Source of the DNA: CAZFHA01 sp964518595
Lineage (GTDB): Bacteria; Bacillota; Clostridia; Saccharofermentanales; Saccharofermentanaceae
Length of the DNA: 64,000 bases
Assembly (NCBI GenBank): GCA_964518595.1
Contig: CAZFHA010000003.1
Span: forward strand, 62,001-126,000
Direction of reading: 5' to 3'
The notes below the pieces were generated by a model. That model searched no databases and was not told the DNA's origin. It worked only from the letters and a program-made list of their open reading frames with translations. Below, piece by piece: positions 55,436 to 64,000 of this stretch. How positions within the stretch are numbered: the stretch's first letter is position 1; every line of letters begins with the position of its first letter. The position numbers were made by a program, and so were the translations under genes.

Positions 55436-57274
55436 ATGGTTTCTAAAGTGCAAAGGGCCTATATCACAATTTACATTCTTATGGTGGTGGAAGCAATGGG
55501 ATTTTTGAAGCGGCATGTATTTGCAGGAATCGGAAGAAAATTTACACTAAGTCTTATCATTTTTATGATACTGCCATTAGTGCTTATTTTCATCGTTATA
55601 AGTCAAAACATAACCAAATATTCATTTGAGCAAGCCTACAAAATGAATTTGGAGGTACTAAAGCAGACCAAGACAGGCCTGCATTCACTGGTGAATGATG
55701 TTGATTTCGTCTCCATCACCGTCATTGGCGACGGAGCCGTACAAGCTTATATCAAGGAAGGAAACGTTGAGTCTGATACCTCTGCTCGCCTCAAAATCCC
55801 GGCTTCTTACAATCTGTATGGATTAATGCGCTCAAGACCATACATCTCTTCTATCTCCCTATTCACAAATGAAGATATCCTCTTACAATTTGGAAAACTA
55901 CTTAGAACAGAGGATAAAGAATACATTGAACCTCTTGAAAAACTAAGTGGAAGCCCCTTATGGACAGCTTCCTACAAATTCCATGACGCAGCCTTTAAGA
56001 AAGATACATCTACATATGTCGTCTCCTTAATGCGTGTCGTCAACGATCTGTACTCCTTTCAGCGACTGGGATTCGAGAGAATAACCATAGATGAATCCTA
56101 TATTAGTAGTCTCTATAGTGGGATCTCATCGGATGAAGGTCTAGCCTTTATTGCCAATAATCAAGGAGACATTGTGTCCAGTACAGATAAGACAATGCTT
56201 GGAACAAACATTAACTCCAAGGTGGAGTGGAAGCACATGTTCCACTCCCGCGACGGCTACTTCACAAAAGAAGGAACGTTATACACCTATTACTATCTGG
56301 ACAATCCGGGTTGGTATGTTGTAAAAGCAGAATCCATCGACAAAATCTACGTAGGCTACGCCCAACTTACTACAATTATTTTCTTGTGTCTATCGTTCAC
56401 CTTGGTGTTCGGCGTCGTTTTTCTCGTGGTACAAGAAAGAAGCATCATCCGCCCGGTAAAGGCCTTAGCAGCAGAGACGGAGAAGTTCAAATCAGGAGAT
56501 TACCACGTACACAGATACACCAAGAGCAACGATGAGATCGGCATCTTAAACCAGCGGTTTATAGAAATGGGAGAACACATCCAGCTCTTGATCGATCGGG
56601 AGTATAAGAGTAAAATCAACCAGAAAGAAATCGAAATAGCCTACATGCAATCCCAGATGAACCCCCACTTCCTATACAATACACTGGATTCCATTCGCTG
56701 GATGGCCATCTCCAAAGGTCGCAACGACATTGGCGAGCAGATCGAGGCCTTATCCGACTTAATGCGGCATGCTTTGAACAAGGGCAAGGGCATGACAACC
56801 GTAAGCGATGAAGTTGTCCACATCCAAAACTACATGAAAATACAGCAAAATCGCTTCGGAGATCGTATCACATACAGGATCAACGCCCAACCGGAAACCA
56901 TGTCCCTACGCGTGATGCACCTCATCTTACAGCCCTTGGTAGAAAACGCCGTAGTTCACGGCCTAGAGAACCAAAAAGAAGGCGGACAAGTACTAGTCGA
57001 AATCCTACAAAAAGACAATACCTTGCACTACATCGTAAGCGACAATGGAGAAGGTACCGACGAGGAACAAATTCGCTTACTCCTTCAATCCAAAAAATCA
57101 AGCAAGAACTTTCTTGCTCTAAAAAACATAGATGAACGAATCCGGTTCCGCTACGGCGACGAATACGGACTTACCTTTAACAGCAAAATTGGCTATGGAA
57201 CTACAGTAATCGTGACCATGCCATGTATAACAGGGTCAGGCGGTGAAGAGAATGCTGAAACTACTAATCGTTGA
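55436..57274 (+). CDS. YesM-type sensor histidine kinase
   Basis: This 612-residue membrane kinase has two spans, at about 37-58 and 312-335, flanking an outer sensor domain. A HAMP domain follows. The His_kinase block IAYMQSQMNPHFLYNTLDSI carries the phosphorylated His, and the ATPase boxes LVENAVVHGLE and SDNGEGTDEEQ are intact. The start is uncertain; ATGs at 55481 and 55496 are nearer to a TM start. It overlaps the response regulator by 20-30 bp. It probably senses the imported glycan. Confidence 0.92.
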   Translation: MVSKVQRAYITIYILMVVEAMGFLKRHVFAGIGRKFTLSLIIFMILPLVLIFIVISQNITKYSFEQAYKMNLEVLKQTKTGLHSLVNDVDFVSITVIGDGAVQAYIKEGNVESDTSARLKIPASYNLYGLMRSRPYISSISLFTNEDILLQFGKLLRTEDKEYIEPLEKLSGSPLWTASYKFHDAAFKKDTSTYVVSLMRVVNDLYSFQRLGFERITIDESYISSLYSGISSDEGLAFIANNQGDIVSSTDKTMLGTNINSKVEWKHMFHSRDGYFTKEGTLYTYYYLDNPGWYVVKAESIDKIYVGYAQLTTIIFLCLSFTLVFGVVFLVVQERSIIRPVKALAAETEKFKSGDYHVHRYTKSNDEIGILNQRFIEMGEHIQLLIDREYKSKINQKEIEIAYMQSQMNPHFLYNTLDSIRWMAISKGRNDIGEQIEALSDLMRHALNKGKGMTTVSDEVVHIQNYMKIQQNRFGDRITYRINAQPETMSLRVMHLILQPLVENAVVHGLENQKEGGQVLVEILQKDNTLHYIVSDNGEGTDEEQIRLLLQSKKSSKNFLALKNIDERIRFRYGDEYGLTFNSKIGYGTTVIVTMPCITGSGGEENAETTNR

Positions 57275-58100
57275 TGATGAGCAAAACATACGTAGAGGAC
57301 TGCAGGAAAGTGTGGATTGGGCCTCCATAGGCATCCACAAAGTCTTTGCCGCAGAAGATGGTCAAAGCGCACTGGACATCGTCGAGAAAGAGAAAATAAA
57401 CATCATCATTTCTGACATAAAAATGCCCAGCATGAATGGCATAGAATTGGGACTAAGAGTCTCCAATCAATATCCAAATGTGGCCATCATCCTCTTAAGC
57501 GGCTACTCGGAATTCGAGTACGCCCAACAAGCAGTTCGCTTCGGCGCCTGCGACTACCTCCTTAAACCCGTTAAAATCCCCGAACTATTGGAATGCGTCC
57601 AAAAGTGCCTTCAACTCAAGCAAAACCAACGTAACCTAGAGCAACTCGCTAGCGAACCTCCCCCGCCCACCATAGAAACCTTATTAAAAAACAAAAACAT
57701 CTCCGATAAGTACCGCTACGAAGGCTTGATCCAGCACGAACACCTATTCGGCTCCGACACAAGACTCGGCATCTCTCACAATCGCTTCTCCGCCACCATC
57801 CTTCAGGCCCTAGACTACATAAACCTGAACAAAAGCAAACCAATCTCCGTCAACGACGTGGCCCTCTTTGTCCAAAAGTCAAACAACTACTTCAGCCATC
57901 AATTCAAAAAAGAAGTGGGCATCTCCTATGTAGAATACTTAAATCTTGTCCGAATCGAGTACGCCAAAATCATGCTCCTCCAAACCTCCATGATGACCTA
58001 CGAAATCGCGGAGAACCTAGGCTTCAACGACTACAAGTACTTCTCCACCGTATTTCGCAAAATAGTGGGAGTGAGCCCCAGCCAGTATAAGAAGAAATGA
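57243..58100 (+). CDS. AraC-type response regulator, YesN-like but compact
   Basis: This protein of about 282-285 residues has an N-terminal receiver domain: LLIVDDE, phosphorylated Asp in ISDIKMPSMNG, and LLKPVK. An unusually short linker of about 60 residues leads to two AraC helix-turn-helix units, VNDVALFVQKSNNYFSHQFK and EIAENLGFNDYKYFSTVF, followed by VGVSPSQYKKK. Typical YesN proteins are near 500 residues, so the middle region is largely missing. Codons ending in C are strikingly frequent compared with neighbours. GTG at 57243 or ATG at 57252 starts it. It likely activates the divergent glycan genes. Confidence 0.92.
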   Translation: MKRMLKLLIVDDEQNIRRGLQESVDWASIGIHKVFAAEDGQSALDIVEKEKINIIISDIKMPSMNGIELGLRVSNQYPNVAIILLSGYSEFEYAQQAVRFGACDYLLKPVKIPELLECVQKCLQLKQNQRNLEQLASEPPPPTIETLLKNKNISDKYRYEGLIQHEHLFGSDTRLGISHNRFSATILQALDYINLNKSKPISVNDVALFVQKSNNYFSHQFKKEVGISYVEYLNLVRIEYAKIMLLQTSMMTYEIAENLGFNDYKYFSTVFRKIVGVSPSQYKKK

Positions 58101-58163
58101 AGATCTCACAGCTTATATTCCCTTACGTATGCGTTAATTGTTATGAATTAAGGAGATGTCAAA

Positions 58164-58487
58164 ATGGAGGTGTTTGATGTGGATGACTATACAGCTCATA
58201 TTGATGACTTTGAAGCCAAAATCTATTTAGCTGTTTATGATATAGTTGAAAATCGAGCAAGATACCGACTGGCCAAATTATTCTCTAAATATGGCTTTCG
58301 TATTCAAAAGTCTGCTTTCGAAATTATCTGTACTAAGGAAGCAGAAAGAGACATTATCCGTAACATTGAAAAAATCATTGATGAAAAAAATGATCTTGTG
58401 CGCTTGTATCGTCTTTGTGGTAACGACCGCATCTATTCTTTTGGTAATGCAGAAAAGACTTTTGAAGAGGATGTAGTCATTCTTTAA
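58164..58487 (+). CDS. cas2: Orphan Cas2-like protein
   Basis: This 107-residue protein has a ferredoxin-like fold pattern of Cas2. After a 17-residue lead, the first strand YLAVYDI carries the conserved Asp, followed by AKLFSKYGFRIQKSAFEI and a terminal LVRLYRLC strand. Cas2 is the structural partner of Cas1 in spacer integration. Neither cas1, effector genes nor any repeat array was seen in the window. AAGGAG at 58151-58156 gives a good ribosome binding site, so it is probably expressed. It could instead be a related VapD-like nuclease. Confidence 0.65.
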   Translation: MEVFDVDDYTAHIDDFEAKIYLAVYDIVENRARYRLAKLFSKYGFRIQKSAFEIICTKEAERDIIRNIEKIIDEKNDLVRLYRLCGNDRIYSFGNAEKTFEEDVVIL

Positions 58488-58526
58488 AAGCCTTTACCTC
58501 TGGAGCTATTCTCCCCCATAAACCTG

Positions 58527-61500
58527 TCAAGCTCCAAAGGTAATCCACCAACTCTCCACCGCAAAGGGTTCCATTTCAACGGAAAATTCCTGCTCCCTGG
58601 TAACAGCCACTTCGTATAACTGCCTACCCTGATGATCGGTCTTACATGCCCGCACAAGTGTTTTTCCTGCAAAGGCAATAGTTCCTTTACTTCTCTGTCC
58701 TGCAACTTCAACCAAGCGGATAAGAATACTGTTATTAGCTTTACCACCACGTAACGTTGAAACAGCAATCTTATCGGTATCACAAGTCATAAAAGTTCCA
58801 CCAGTAGGGTCTTTAACCGTAGCCGGAACGGATACTCTAAATTCCTGATAACTCATACGTTGAGCATAAAGTCCATTTCTTAAACCCTGGGAAAACTGAT
58901 AGCACTGTTCAAAGCCCGAAATTGCACTTGAAGTAATCCCATAACGAAAGCATATATTACCGCCTTGACTGGCTTTGTAATTGACCCGCCAATAATTATT
59001 TAACACGTAAGAATAAAGACGCCCACCCTGCACCGAAGTTTGCTGCCAATGTCCTTGCACTGGATGATTCACGGTAAATAGAAAAATATCTGGAGAGGCA
59101 ATTTGGATCTGGTATTGTTTGTCTCGCAGAAGCATACTGGTTTGTAAAGGCAACCAATCGGTACAAGCGCCGGGAAGCAGATCTTTTTGCCAGTCAACCC
59201 AACCGGTCTGGCTATCGGAGAACACTTGCGCATCTTGAGCTAAGGATGTCGGAAAATCTACATAAACCGCTTCAATGGAGGCGGTTTCTTCCTTATTGTA
59301 CTCATAGATAAGCTCTAATTTTTTCTCAAAATGATGTAAGATATAAACAATTTTCACCCAGCCAAGAATGCCTTTCCCCTGTAAAATTAGCCTTGTATCA
59401 TAGGAAGAGGTTCGTCTTTCAACTTGGCAGATTTCCCCCCCAGAATATAATGGAAAACAACGCTGGGGGAAAACTTCAGGCTTTCCATACTGGCTTCGAT
59501 TGCCCATCAATGTGGTCCCTTCACCCCCAGCAACATAGACCATCTGACCGAAAGTTTTTTCCTTCCCTACCAGTTCCTTTTGTAATTCTTTGTCAAAAAG
59601 ACTGGTAATCGCCCCTTGCCCCGGAAGAATTGTAGCTCGGTAATAGCTATTTTCCATATAGATTATTTCATTACTATTGCCAATATCTATAGTGTAGGAA
59701 GTGATTTTCACAGCGTCTTTTTTGACGGAAAATGAAAGTGATTCTGCCTCAGCTAAAGGAAATCTTCGGTAAGACATACCGGGTACTGCCGGACAATAAA
59801 GTTCTCCTTGGACTTGTGTTGCCCCCTGATGAATTGGCTGCCAATAAGCTTCGGAAAGTAGCCCTTCGCCTGATCCAGTCTTCTCATAACTGAGGATTGT
59901 TTCCTTACAGCCAATTTCGATAGGAACCACTGCCGAAACAGGAAAGCTGCTGGGATTATAGACAACAATTTCTCTTCCCTGATTATTCCAAAGTAGGCTT
60001 AGCCGAGAGGCCGAATTGTTTAGCAGCCTTTCTTTTAATAGGTAAGCCTGATCTGCCATATTTTTCTTTAAGGCCCACTGCTCTCTGGCTAAGTAAGACT
60101 CTGGATCGGAACCGGATAAAAATGCCCCCCAAGTATGCTCACCGTACAATAAAATTTGTTTCCAAGCTGCGCTAAAATCTTCATGAGGAAATTGAAACCG
60201 TGAGTCCTGCATGGTTCCTATAGTTGCAAGTACTTCTGCATTTCTCAGTCCACTTTCTGCCGCCCTTACTTGAATTGACTCCATGACGGAAGAGCCTGCG
60301 CCATCCTCCCAATAGGCACCGCCATCCCCTTTATAGCTATAAAAAGATTCTTTCCAGGGCATTGAGGCTTCAAAAAAACTGCTCCCATTGGAGGCTATCA
60401 GTCGGGGATAGACATAGGTTTTATTCCAATTTTGTATAAAATCAGCGGCTCGAGGGTCAATATCAGTATTATCTGCTTCCATGCCATACAGCAGTACATG
60501 GTTAGGCTGATAGTCTTCTCTTTCATACTCCAAAAGCCACATCGCCAGTCCCCTTTGGGCAGCCGGAATTGACGCCGGAGAACCGCAAACCTTCTTTAGT
60601 TCACAGTACATTTTTGCTAACCAAGTAAGTACACGGCTGCCGTCTAGTCCTTCCCACCAAAAGGGGCTTTTCTTATGCAGTTGTCCATTAAACCGAAAAG
60701 GCCCTCTATCCTGATTGTTAGCATGAATAAGATACTTTACTCCAGAGCCACGGAGAACAGTCGGATAACTGGAAGAGGCCGAGGCAACATCTACAATATC
60801 TGCCCGATCAGGAATCAACCCCTGAGTAGCCAAGAACTGGTCAGAAAAATCCCCATTATGAATCAGCCCTTCTAGGGAGGTAAATTGCGTTAGTAAATCA
60901 GCATAATTCCAGGGAATCCCCAGCTTTCCTTTCTTGATCCAATAGATCAATCGCTCAATCTGTTCTGGGGATCTTGTCTTACAGTACTCCTCCAAATGCC
61001 ATGTACCATCAATAACGTAAGAAAAAGAATCTTCCTCCGAGGATTCCAAAAGCTCAATCGCCTTATCCAAATTGCGACACATTCTTTCGGCTACTTCCCA
61101 CTGCCGGTGGGTGTAGCCGATATCTGTATGGGCGTGAGGAGTGATATGAATATTCCACTTTTTTCTGGGGCTAAAAACACCCTTCCCCTGCAAATCGCCC
61201 TGAATAACATAAGCTACCTCTCCTTCTTGCTCTGGAATCCAGACTAAGACTGTCTGCTGCCCAAATTCTGCAATTGAAAATACATAGGGAATTGAGAGCT
61301 GTTTCTCACCGCAGGTTAGCTCAATTTCTCCGCGGAGGTGAGACTTTTGATATTGATGTAAATCATTTACTACTAGACTGCAGGCTTCTTCCAACTGCCC
61401 CTTTTCATTCTCACGATAAAAAACTTCCGGACGAATCGAAGGAGCCACCGGCCTTACGGGTGAAGACTGTTTATATAGTGCCATTGCGCCATAGTGAAAA

Positions 61501-62042
61501 CCACAAGCATCAGCCATCCGATCTAACCGAAGTACAGCTTGAAGATTATTTACAGGAAGAAATGCTTCTCCATCTATTGTCTGGATCGAGAGAACATTGC
61601 TTCCCTGAACAACAAAGTCTTCAGGGATGGAAATTTGAATTTCTTCTTTATTATAAATCGCTGCATGTAAAGCATGGCTGGGGCGGATAACTGGGTCATC
61701 TGAAGGAATTGGATAAGGAAAATAGCTTCCTCTATGTCCATTTACCGTGATCTGAAGATCGGGAATTCGAGGCGTCGAAGCAATATATTTAATATAAAGT
61801 AAAAGTCCCGAAACTTCATTAAGTTGAAACTCGATTTGAAAGCTATACTCTTGATACCCACCATCAGGATCAGCCGAAGATGGATGAAAGGAAGGGTATC
61901 CACTAACCCTCTTTTGCCGGACAACAAATGGTTCAAAGGTCTTTGGGTGCATAAATGTGTCTACCAAGGAATCCTGATCTCCGATGGACCATATTAGGTC
62001 TTCATCTTCCGATAAAAGTAGAGCTTTTCTGTTATCCTTCAT
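58527..62042 (-). CDS. GH38-family alpha-mannosidase-like enzyme
   Basis: This is a 1171-residue protein without a signal peptide. The GH38 metal-binding motif HAHTDIGYT is near residues 300-308. The nucleophile-region block reads ADIVDVASASSSYP (near 415-428), retaining Asp but not the DPFGHS wording of classical mannosidases. HANNQDRGPFRFNGQL follows. The C-terminal half is beta-rich, as in the family. Length is near that of class II mannosidases. GGAGGAG precedes the ATG. It lies convergent with the Cas2-like gene and about 95 bp after the MATE gene. Confidence 0.82.
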   Translation of the reverse strand: MKDNRKALLLSEDEDLIWSIGDQDSLVDTFMHPKTFEPFVVRQKRVSGYPSFHPSSADPDGGYQEYSFQIEFQLNEVSGLLLYIKYIASTPRIPDLQITVNGHRGSYFPYPIPSDDPVIRPSHALHAAIYNKEEIQISIPEDFVVQGSNVLSIQTIDGEAFLPVNNLQAVLRLDRMADACGFHYGAMALYKQSSPVRPVAPSIRPEVFYRENEKGQLEEACSLVVNDLHQYQKSHLRGEIELTCGEKQLSIPYVFSIAEFGQQTVLVWIPEQEGEVAYVIQGDLQGKGVFSPRKKWNIHITPHAHTDIGYTHRQWEVAERMCRNLDKAIELLESSEEDSFSYVIDGTWHLEEYCKTRSPEQIERLIYWIKKGKLGIPWNYADLLTQFTSLEGLIHNGDFSDQFLATQGLIPDRADIVDVASASSSYPTVLRGSGVKYLIHANNQDRGPFRFNGQLHKKSPFWWEGLDGSRVLTWLAKMYCELKKVCGSPASIPAAQRGLAMWLLEYEREDYQPNHVLLYGMEADNTDIDPRAADFIQNWNKTYVYPRLIASNGSSFFEASMPWKESFYSYKGDGGAYWEDGAGSSVMESIQVRAAESGLRNAEVLATIGTMQDSRFQFPHEDFSAAWKQILLYGEHTWGAFLSGSDPESYLAREQWALKKNMADQAYLLKERLLNNSASRLSLLWNNQGREIVVYNPSSFPVSAVVPIEIGCKETILSYEKTGSGEGLLSEAYWQPIHQGATQVQGELYCPAVPGMSYRRFPLAEAESLSFSVKKDAVKITSYTIDIGNSNEIIYMENSYYRATILPGQGAITSLFDKELQKELVGKEKTFGQMVYVAGGEGTTLMGNRSQYGKPEVFPQRCFPLYSGGEICQVERRTSSYDTRLILQGKGILGWVKIVYILHHFEKKLELIYEYNKEETASIEAVYVDFPTSLAQDAQVFSDSQTGWVDWQKDLLPGACTDWLPLQTSMLLRDKQYQIQIASPDIFLFTVNHPVQGHWQQTSVQGGRLYSYVLNNYWRVNYKASQGGNICFRYGITSSAISGFEQCYQFSQGLRNGLYAQRMSYQEFRVSVPATVKDPTGGTFMTCDTDKIAVSTLRGGKANNSILIRLVEVAGQRSKGTIAFAGKTLVRACKTDHQGRQLYEVAVTREQEFSVEMEPFAVESWWITFGA

Positions 62043-62136
62043 GTCTTTCGCTCCTCCCTGAAATGATAAAACTCAATGTTTCCAAGCTAACCTTCGTGAG
62101 GATTATCCAAATAATGTAATAGTGCCGTTGAATTGA

Positions 62137-63528
62137 CTAGCTACTCTCCTTAAGCTGTTTTCTTTTATGATAACGAAGCCAATGCCCGGACAAAATTCGA
62201 TAGAGAAATAAGATTCCTCTGGCCAACCAATCAACGGACATGGCAACCCAGACTCCAAGAAGTTGCCAACCCAAGACTTGCCCTAGGTAATAACTCAAAG
62301 CAATACGAAAAATCCACATAGATAGAATAGAAACAATCATGGCAAAACGCACGTCACCGGCAGCTCTTAAGGCATTCGGCAAGGTAAAAGCAAAGGGCCA
62401 AATAATCATGGCGGCTACACTGTGGTAAAGAATTACCTGATAGGCCATCTGTGCCCCCTCGCCGGATAAGTTGTAGATGCCCACTAACCAAGGCGCTACC
62501 AAAATAATCAGAAGATTTAAGCCCCCCATAGCGCCAAAACAAACAAGCATAAGTTTACGAATATAGCTTTTGGCCTGAGGATAGTCTTCTGCGCCGATAC
62601 ACTGCCCCACTACCGGCAGCATAGTCATACCAATGGCGTTACCGGGAATATAGGCAATACCGGCTACCAAGCCAACTACTGCATTGGCTGCAATGGCAGC
62701 GGTTCCAAAGGTCACAATCAAACTTTGAACCAGTATTTTTCCCACTTGAAAAATTGCACTGTCCAGTCCCGTGGGAACGGCAATATGCAGGATTTTTTTA
62801 ATCAATCCAAAATCAAACCGAAAAGAGAAAGGCCGGGGTAAGACAATGTCATTTCGGGGATTACGTAGCACGTAAAATAACAGAGCCGCCCCTACAATCC
62901 GAGCCACTAGCGTTGCCGTAGCCACACCGGCTACACCCCAATTGAAGACTAAAAGTAACAGGGCGTTCCCCCCAATATTGATTAGGTTGATGATGATGGA
63001 GACAAAAAAGGTTACCCGGGTATTCCCCATCGCCCGGCACAGAGCCGAGCAGCCCCCTTGAATGGCCAAAAAAGGAAAGGACAAGGCAATTATATAGAAG
63101 TAGGTTACTCCATGACCGAGTACGTCAGCTTCTACCTGCCCAAAAATCAAGCTGAGGATCTGTCGATTCCCTAAAAGAGCCACGGTCATGACCAGTAAGG
63201 ATAGCGAAAGAATTAGCAGTAGTAGTTGATTTGCACTTTCAGAGGCCTTCCTGCGGTCAGAACGCCCTAAGGCTTGAGAAGCAATAACTACACCGCCGGT
63301 AGACATAGACATAAATAAATTTATCAGCAGAATATTAATAGTATCTACCAAAGAAACCCCAGACATAGCGGCTTCTCCCACTCTGGATACCATAACAGTA
63401 TCCGCCATCCCTACGGTAACACCCAGAACTTGTTCTAAAATCAAAGGAATAATCATGCGCCGAAGATAGCGGCTGTCAATCTGTAAACCAAGTTTGCTAT
63501 CCAAGGTCGCTTCTGTCTTACTATTCAT
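62137..63528 (-). CDS. MATE family efflux transporter
   Basis: This 463-residue transporter has about twelve hydrophobic spans in two pseudo-symmetric halves. Family blocks include IIPLILEQVLGVTVGMADTV and AIQGGCSALCRAMGNTR. It exchanges Na+ or H+ for drugs or metabolites. Its start overlaps the nagA stop in a TAATG arrangement. The link with amino sugar or mannoside use is unclear; a general detoxification role is equally possible. Confidence 0.93.
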   Translation of the reverse strand: MNSKTEATLDSKLGLQIDSRYLRRMIIPLILEQVLGVTVGMADTVMVSRVGEAAMSGVSLVDTINILLINLFMSMSTGGVVIASQALGRSDRRKASESANQLLLLILSLSLLVMTVALLGNRQILSLIFGQVEADVLGHGVTYFYIIALSFPFLAIQGGCSALCRAMGNTRVTFFVSIIINLINIGGNALLLLVFNWGVAGVATATLVARIVGAALLFYVLRNPRNDIVLPRPFSFRFDFGLIKKILHIAVPTGLDSAIFQVGKILVQSLIVTFGTAAIAANAVVGLVAGIAYIPGNAIGMTMLPVVGQCIGAEDYPQAKSYIRKLMLVCFGAMGGLNLLIILVAPWLVGIYNLSGEGAQMAYQVILYHSVAAMIIWPFAFTLPNALRAAGDVRFAMIVSILSMWIFRIALSYYLGQVLGWQLLGVWVAMSVDWLARGILFLYRILSGHWLRYHKRKQLKESS

Positions 63529-64000
63529 TATCTATCCTGCTCTTTTCCACCCACAAAAACTCGTTTCAAATTATAGCCTTGGTCTAGGACTAAGAGGTCA
63601 GCCCAATAACCAGCTGCGATAGATCCAATACTATTCTCTAAGCCTAATACGGCGGCCGGTTGGCTGGTACAGGCGGCAATCACAGTTTCGGAAGCAATAC
63701 CTAAGGCCAAACTGCGGCGAAAGCCATCAAAGAGGCTAATGGTAGAGCAGGCCAGTGTTCCATCTTCTAAGTGTCCGGCACCCTCTCGCACCCAGATTGG
63801 CAAATCACCTAAGACATATTCACCCTCAGGATATCCTGCTGCCGCGCAGGAGTCAGAAACCAGGCAAAGCTTTTCACCAAAAAGCTGAAATGCCATAGCC
63901 ATGACCACTGGGTGAACATGAAGCCCATCGGCAATTAATTCTACTGACAGAGGAGCATCAAAGGCCGCACCAATTAGGCCTGGTTCGCGGTGATGTAGTG
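63528..64000 (-). CDS. nagA: N-acetylglucosamine-6-phosphate deacetylase, C-terminal part (runs off right edge)
   Basis: The minus-strand frame stays open to the window edge. It reads LHHREPGLIGAAFD, then VELIADGLHVHP, SDSCAAAGYPEGEYVLGD, and DGTLACSTISLFDGFR. These are the substrate- and metal-binding regions of NagA, which removes the acetyl group from GlcNAc-6-phosphate in the cytosol. The N-terminal half, with the first metal ligands, lies outside the window. It feeds amino-sugar catabolism and peptidoglycan recycling. Confidence 0.93.
   Translation of the reverse strand, partial: LHHREPGLIGAAFDAPLSVELIADGLHVHPVVMAMAFQLFGEKLCLVSDSCAAAGYPEGEYVLGDLPIWVREGAGHLEDGTLACSTISLFDGFRRSLALGIASETVIAACTSQPAAVLGLENSIGSIAAGYWADLLVLDQGYNLKRVFVGGKEQDR

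Noticed and set aside
58100..58530. A possible CRISPR array beside the Cas2-like gene
   Set aside because: No direct repeats with regular spacing are seen on either side; the gaps are too short for more than one or two units.

Overview
The window reads as a low-to-mid GC Gram-positive chromosome, most likely Bacillota of a Clostridia-like gut lineage. Reasons: strong AGGAGG-type ribosome binding sites, lipoprotein and sortase-type surface proteins, YesM/YesN-type two-component control of an ABC sugar importer, glycyl radical (strictly anaerobic) metabolism, and a one-step meso-diaminopimelate dehydrogenase. No rRNA, tRNA, IS element or CRISPR array was seen. Genus is not determinable from what I can see.

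Layout. 0.2-3.5 kb (+): a small anchored protein, guanine deaminase behind a structured leader, and an AI-2E family permease. 3.5-13.0 kb (-): a tight seven-gene operon that looks like a lipid pathway. In transcription order it has a UbiA prenyltransferase, a CDP-archaeol synthase (CarS) homologue, a rifampin-phosphotransferase-like dikinase, PssA, Psd, a second dikinase and a GNAT-like protein. 13.2-15.3 kb (-): an AT-rich ABC exporter pair. 15.4-17.4 kb: small genes (ABM protein, GNAT, HigA antitoxin with a decapitated HigB toxin, a 49-residue membrane peptide). 17.4-24.6 kb (-): an unknown protein, a 1456-residue sortase-anchored adhesin, an ECF sigma factor fused to a membrane anchor and outer domain, and a YxeA-type protein.

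24.8-36.3 kb is a sugar or polyol catabolic region. A glycyl radical enzyme activase and a glycyl radical enzyme are transcribed from back-to-back promoters, and a ROK kinase follows the enzyme. A ribose-type ABC importer (binding protein, ATPase, two permeases), a DeoR regulator and a second ROK protein are next to them. The simplest reading is import, phosphorylation, then radical dehydration or lysis of a sugar-like substrate. 36.6-39.6 kb holds a membrane protein, diaminopimelate dehydrogenase and a patch of gene remnants (response regulator fused to thiol peroxidase).

39.7-62.0 kb is a glycan-utilisation locus. It has three glycosidase-like genes on the minus strand, including a 2306-residue surface protein with two GH29-like fucosidase modules. 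Divergent from these, on the plus strand, are a binding protein, two permeases, a YesM-type sensor kinase and an AraC-type response regulator. A nearly perfect 17-bp inverted repeat lies between the two arms. A stand-alone Cas2-like gene follows, then a GH38 alpha-mannosidase-like gene, a MATE exporter and the 3' part of nagA, which runs off the right edge.

The most unusual content is the lipid-type operon at 3.5-13.0 kb. Its genes could together phosphorylate a lipid alcohol, activate it with CTP, add serine and decarboxylate it, giving an aminophospholipid that may be prenyl-based. This is an inference from family membership and gene order, not a demonstrated pathway.
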